64,000 nt of DNA, from positions 41,983 through 105,982 of the forward strand of contig NZ_LWLS01000067.1 of the NCBI RefSeq assembly GCF_001905095.1, given 5' to 3'. The DNA is from Micromonospora sp. CB01531 (GTDB lineage: Bacteria > Actinomycetota > Actinomycetes > Mycobacteriales > Micromonosporaceae). The notes under the pieces are model-generated. The model worked only from the letters and a program-made list of their open reading frames with translations. It was not told the DNA's origin and ran no database searches. The translations under genes and the position numbers were made by a program. Below, piece after piece: positions 61,275 to 64,000 of the stretch. The first letter of the stretch is position 1, and each line of letters begins with the position of its first letter.

Positions 61275-61526
61275 CGGTGCTCTCCCTCCCGGATCGGTTC
61301 GCGGCGCGGCGGTGCCCAGCACGGATCCGCGCCGGCTCCGATCGTGGCCGCCCCCCGGGTGACCTGCCCTCACCCGCACCGAATGAACCGAGCTGTTGGG
61401 AGCGTCTCCAGATGCGGTGGCCGTCCCGTCCGCGGGGCGGCCACCGCCGCATCCGGGGCCCGTGCCGTTGTCGATCTTGGTGAGTAGGCTCGGCCTTTCG
61501 GACCCGTGACGAGAGGGGTACGCCCG

Positions 61527-62165
61527 ATGCACCCGATCAGGACTGCCTACCTGACCGCCGCCCGCTCGGCCGCGGCGCTGCTCGCCGACCCGGCCGTGGC
61601 GAAGCAGTGGGACGCCCCGAGCGCGCTGGCCGAGTTCCGGATCGGCGGACTCGCCGGCCACCTCGCCTTCCAGATCCTGGCCGTGCCCACGGTGCTGGCG
61701 GAGCCGGTGCCGCCGGTCGAGCCGATCGGCCTGCTCGACCACTACACCCGGGGCACCTGGATCGGCGCGTCGGTCGACGACGAGGTGAACGTGGGCATCC
61801 GCCGGTCCGGGGAACGGATCGCCGCGGACGGCCCCGAGGCGCTGCTGGCCGCGGTCGGCGCCGCGGTCGACGAGCTGGCCGTCGCGCTGTCCGCCGAGCC
61901 GGACGGGCGGGTGGTGCACCTGGCCCGGGGGCCCTGGTCGCTGGCGCTGGACGACTACCTCACCACCCGGCTGATGGAGCTGGCGGTGCACTCCGACGAC
62001 CTCGCGTTCAGCCTGGGCGTACCCACCCCGGAGTTGCCGGCCGACGTGCTGGACCCGGTGCTCGCCCTGCTCTCCCGCCTCGCCGTACGCCGGCACGGCC
62101 AGCCGGCCGTGCTGCGGGCACTCAGCCGGGCCGAGCGCACGCCGGCGAGCGTCACCGCGTTCTGA
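61527..62165 (+). CDS. Maleylpyruvate isomerase/mycothiol-dependent DinB-like protein
   Basis: A 212-residue protein of the actinobacterial mycothiol-dependent DinB family, which includes maleylpyruvate isomerase. ATG 61527 follows GAGAGGGG. The helical bundle has the metal-ligand pattern of this fold: LAGHLAFQILAVPTVL in the early His helix and the late TTRLMELAVHSDDLAF, whose His-x-x-Asp fits the second site. Mycothiol is the low-molecular thiol of these bacteria. The substrate is unknown. It is convergent with the small membrane protein gene that follows. Confidence 0.85.
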   Translation: MHPIRTAYLTAARSAAALLADPAVAKQWDAPSALAEFRIGGLAGHLAFQILAVPTVLAEPVPPVEPIGLLDHYTRGTWIGASVDDEVNVGIRRSGERIAADGPEALLAAVGAAVDELAVALSAEPDGRVVHLARGPWSLALDDYLTTRLMELAVHSDDLAFSLGVPTPELPADVLDPVLALLSRLAVRRHGQPAVLRALSRAERTPASVTAF

Positions 62166-62170
62166 CGCGC

Positions 62171-62205
62171 CGACGGCGGTGCCCCGACTCGGGACACCGC
62201 CGTCG
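62171..62205. terminator. Bidirectional hairpin terminator
   Basis: CGACGGCGGTG (62171-62181) pairs with CACCGCCGTCG (62195-62205), and an inner CCCGA-C-TCGGG extends the stem. It lies between the convergent DinB-like and membrane-protein genes. Confidence 0.75.
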
Positions 62206-62216
62206 TGGCGTGCGGG

Positions 62217-62621
62217 TCAGCGGTCCAGGCCGGCCGCCGAGTCCGGCCGGTCGACGTCCACGAACTCGATCTCGCCGAGTTCCCGGGCTCGGCTGCCGGC
62301 CGCCCGGGCGAAGGTGCCGGCCGCCCAGCCGACCGCAGCGCCGGCCAGCGCGGCGCTGATCAGCAGCGCCCAGGGCAGCGCCGGCCGCCGGCCGGCGAGC
62401 GCGTCGAAGGCCAGGGTGGCCCGGCGGCGGGCCTCCTCGGCGGCCGAGCCGACCAGGTCGCTGGCGTCGTCGGCGAGGCCGGAGCCGTTGCGGCGGGCGG
62501 ACCGCGCGGCGCCCCGGACACTGTCGCCGGCAGCGTCGACAGCGGAGAACAACTGCTGCCACGCCTGGTCCGCGATCCGCTCGGGCTTGCTGCGACGGTC
62601 CAGCAGGGTGGATCCGAACAT
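62217..62621 (-). CDS. Small membrane protein of unknown function
   Basis: A 134-residue protein starting at ATG 62621 behind GAGGAGG. The first 75 residues are polar and helical (RIADQAWQQLFSAVDAAGDS, VGSAAEEARRRATLAFDAL). One membrane helix follows (ALPWALLISAALAGAAVGWA), then a short acidic tail ending in DRPDSAAGLDR. No domain is recognised. The arrangement resembles small membrane-anchored proteins common in Micromonosporaceae. It is monocistronic. Confidence 0.72.
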   Translation of the reverse strand: MFGSTLLDRRSKPERIADQAWQQLFSAVDAAGDSVRGAARSARRNGSGLADDASDLVGSAAEEARRRATLAFDALAGRRPALPWALLISAALAGAAVGWAAGTFARAAGSRARELGEIEFVDVDRPDSAAGLDR

Positions 62622-63049
62622 GGTTACCTCCTCGGGGTGCCGAAGGCCGAGGCCACTTCGGACTCCGGCGACGGTCGGGCGCGGGACGGTCCGCCCATCC
62701 GGCCAGTGCCCGGAGCGGACTCGGCGCAAACCACCCCGGCGCGCCCGGTCGCGGCCCACTGGGGCAGGATGGGACAGACCACCCGAACGCGCCGAGGGCC
62801 GGGTGCGGGCCCGGCGAGCGGGGGGCGGCTACCCTGGGTCGGCGGATCTGCGGCCCTCGTCGGTCGTTGAATAGTGAGAGCCTGTCGTAGGGAAAATAGG
62901 AACTGCAAGGTCCGGATTGGGATGCCCAGGTGTGCCCAGTCCGCGAATTGCTCATCCCGAGGGGTGGCGACCGAGGCCGTCGGAGGAATACTCTCGGTCG
63001 CGGCCCGCGTACTGATGAGGCGCCCGTACGGGCGAGTGGAGGTGTTCGC
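62622..63049. other. Gap of about 430 bases upstream of the STAS gene
   Basis: No convincing gene lies here on either strand. The promoter of the small membrane protein must be at the left end. Near the right end is the perfect palindrome CGCCCGTACGGGCG (63021-63034), just ahead of the ribosome site GGAGG (63038-63042) of the STAS gene. An A/T-richer patch (62870-62900) is a plausible promoter zone. Nothing else is recognisable. Confidence 0.6.
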
Positions 63050-63412
63050 GTGAGCCTGTCGATCGTGAAGTCTGTTCAGCCGGGTGGTGCCGTCCAGATC
63101 GCCCCGCGGGGCGAGATCGACGTCGACACCGCGTACGAGGTGCGGGAAGCGATCGCCGAGGTGCTTGCGAAGGGCCGGCCCGCCCGCATCGAGCTGAACA
63201 TGCGCCTGGTCACCTTCATCGACTCGGTCGGCATCAGCGCCATGGTCGCCGGCTTCCAGACCGCCGAGGTGAGCGGTGTCAAGCTGGTGGTCACCGAGCC
63301 GAGCCGGTTCGTGCACCGGCAGCTCTGGGTCACCGGCCTGCTCGGCCTCTTCGGCGCTCCCGAGCCGTACTTCGCCGACACCCCCACGCCCGAGGTGCTC
63401 CCCGGCGCCTGA
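63050..63412 (+). CDS. STAS domain anti-sigma factor antagonist
   Basis: A 120-residue single STAS domain of the SpoIIAA/RsbV type, starting at GTG 63050 behind GGAGG. It has the typical AVQIAPRGEIDVDTAYEVRE strand-helix pattern and the phosphorylation-site segment FIDSVGISAMVAGFQ, where Ser in DSVG is the residue that a partner kinase would modify. In the usual partner switch it frees a sigma factor from its anti-sigma kinase. No anti-sigma kinase or sigma gene is in view, so the partner must be elsewhere. The palindrome just upstream may control translation or transcription. Confidence 0.92.
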   Translation: MSLSIVKSVQPGGAVQIAPRGEIDVDTAYEVREAIAEVLAKGRPARIELNMRLVTFIDSVGISAMVAGFQTAEVSGVKLVVTEPSRFVHRQLWVTGLLGLFGAPEPYFADTPTPEVLPGA

Positions 63413-63515
63413 GCCCGGCCCGGCGGACCGCTCGGACCCGGGTCTTCCGACCGTTGCCAGCCGGCCCCCGGTACGGGACGATCGTGCCCACCGGCGACGC
63501 CTAGGGGAGTACGGC

Positions 63516-63968
63516 TTGCTCAGCAGCGACAGTTTCAGCTACACCGTGCAGGCTCGGTGCGCACGGGCGGAGGCGGTCGCCCTGCTCAGCGACCTGACCC
63601 GCCAGGGCGAGCTGCATCCGCTGATCGTCCGGGTCCGCCAGCTCCCGCCCCGGCCCGGCGCCCTGGCCAGCTACGCGATCACCGACCGGCTGGCGCTCGG
63701 GCCGCTGCACTTCCCGGTCACCTACCAGGCGGACGTGCTGGTCGCCAACGAGGACGAGGTGGTGACGGTGGCCCGGCAGCAGCCGGCCACCACCGTACGC
63801 AACCACACCCGGCTGCGGGACGAGCCCGGCGGTGTGGTGCGGATCGACGTCGAGATCACCCTCTCCGCCCCGGCGCCGCTGTTCGGGTACGCCTTCCGAC
63901 AGGCCCGGGCGGCCCATCTCGGCCTGGCCAGCCGGCTCGGCGCGACCCTCGAGGGGCACGCCGACTAA
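63516..63968 (+). CDS. SRPBCC family protein
   Basis: A 150-residue helix-grip protein. The best start is TTG 63516, because GGGGAG lies 7 bases upstream and no ATG/GTG fits as well. Segments FSYTVQARCARAEAVALLSD near the N-terminus, AITDRLALGPLHFPVTYQAD in the sheet and RQARAAHLGLASRLGATLEG in the final helix match the polyketide-cyclase/dehydrase-like SRPBCC fold. It probably binds a hydrophobic ligand. It lies 103 bases past the STAS gene on the same strand. The last bases of the window after it show nothing. Confidence 0.88.
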   Translation: MLSSDSFSYTVQARCARAEAVALLSDLTRQGELHPLIVRVRQLPPRPGALASYAITDRLALGPLHFPVTYQADVLVANEDEVVTVARQQPATTVRNHTRLRDEPGGVVRIDVEITLSAPAPLFGYAFRQARAAHLGLASRLGATLEGHAD

Positions 63969-64000
63969 CGATCTTGTGCGCAATTGCGTAGAGCCGTGAG

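Noticed and set aside
63014..63040. CTGATGAG followed by a hairpin, as a hammerhead ribozyme
   Set aside because: The required GAAA after stem II is absent (GAGT is present instead), and no third stem can be drawn.

Overview
The window is chromosomal DNA from a very high-GC actinomycete, most likely Micromonospora or a close relative in the Micromonosporaceae. Supporting signs are the strong G/C third-position bias, frequent GTG starts and one TTG start, -10-like boxes placed so close to starts that leaderless transcripts are likely, and family content such as an F420-type LLM oxidoreductase, DUF2510, DivIVA-like and BON proteins, LuxR/NarL two-component pairs and many secreted hydrolases. 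I see no CRISPR array, no intact transposon and no large biosynthetic cluster. The genus is inferred from style and content, not from a marker gene.

Layout. 0-3.8 kb: end of an operon with an alkaline-phosphatase-superfamily hydrolase, a trans-polyprenyl synthase and a TIM-barrel sugar isomerase, reminiscent of ebo-type clusters. 3.9-11.4 kb: secreted M28 peptidase, then a minus-strand sugar-oxidation module (ROK regulator, Tat-exported TIM-barrel protein, and a 1111-residue secreted ThuA/PQQ-dehydrogenase-like/PKD/CBM protein). 11.6-17.4 kb: YtxH-like protein, tRNA-Asn, MmpL transporter coupled to an FAD oxidoreductase, and a CAT-anticodon tRNA with the remains of a tyrosine integrase against its 3' end. 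17.5-24.7 kb: DUF2510 protein, large secreted metallophosphoesterase and a glycine-betaine-type ABC operon. 24.7-27.0 kb: about 1 kb of non-coding DNA, then a twice-frameshifted Ig-like/glycosidase-like gene. 27.2-36.4 kb: acyl-CoA-dehydrogenase-like enzyme, a sensor cut short beside an intact response regulator, three small regulator/target modules, and a DivIVA-like gene coupled to an alditol-oxidase-like gene. 36.7-43.4 kb: giant subtilase, M50/CBS protease, alpha/beta hydrolase. 43.3-48.5 kb: TetR/MFS efflux pair with three operator-like repeats, then an ABC-2 exporter with its own two-component system. 48.5-54 kb: frameshifted L,D-transpeptidase, secreted alpha-amylase, seryl-tRNA synthetase and a MerR regulator fused to sliding-clamp (DnaN) domains. 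54-64 kb: saccharopine-dehydrogenase-like, ADH and SRPBCC genes, a 945-residue MalT/LuxR regulator, DsbA-like, BON, mycothiol-type, STAS and SRPBCC proteins.

The most unusual item is the MerR-DnaN fusion at 52861-53952. It has a DNA-binding MerR head, two clamp-like domains in place of the usual three, a promoter with the 19-bp -35/-10 spacing typical of MerR-controlled promoters, and a strong internal ribosome site that could release the clamp part as a separate protein. Other items worth a second look are the sensor without a kinase domain, the three evenly spaced GAACNNNGTTC operators, the degenerate integrase at the tRNA, and two genes broken by single-base changes that may be sequencing errors.
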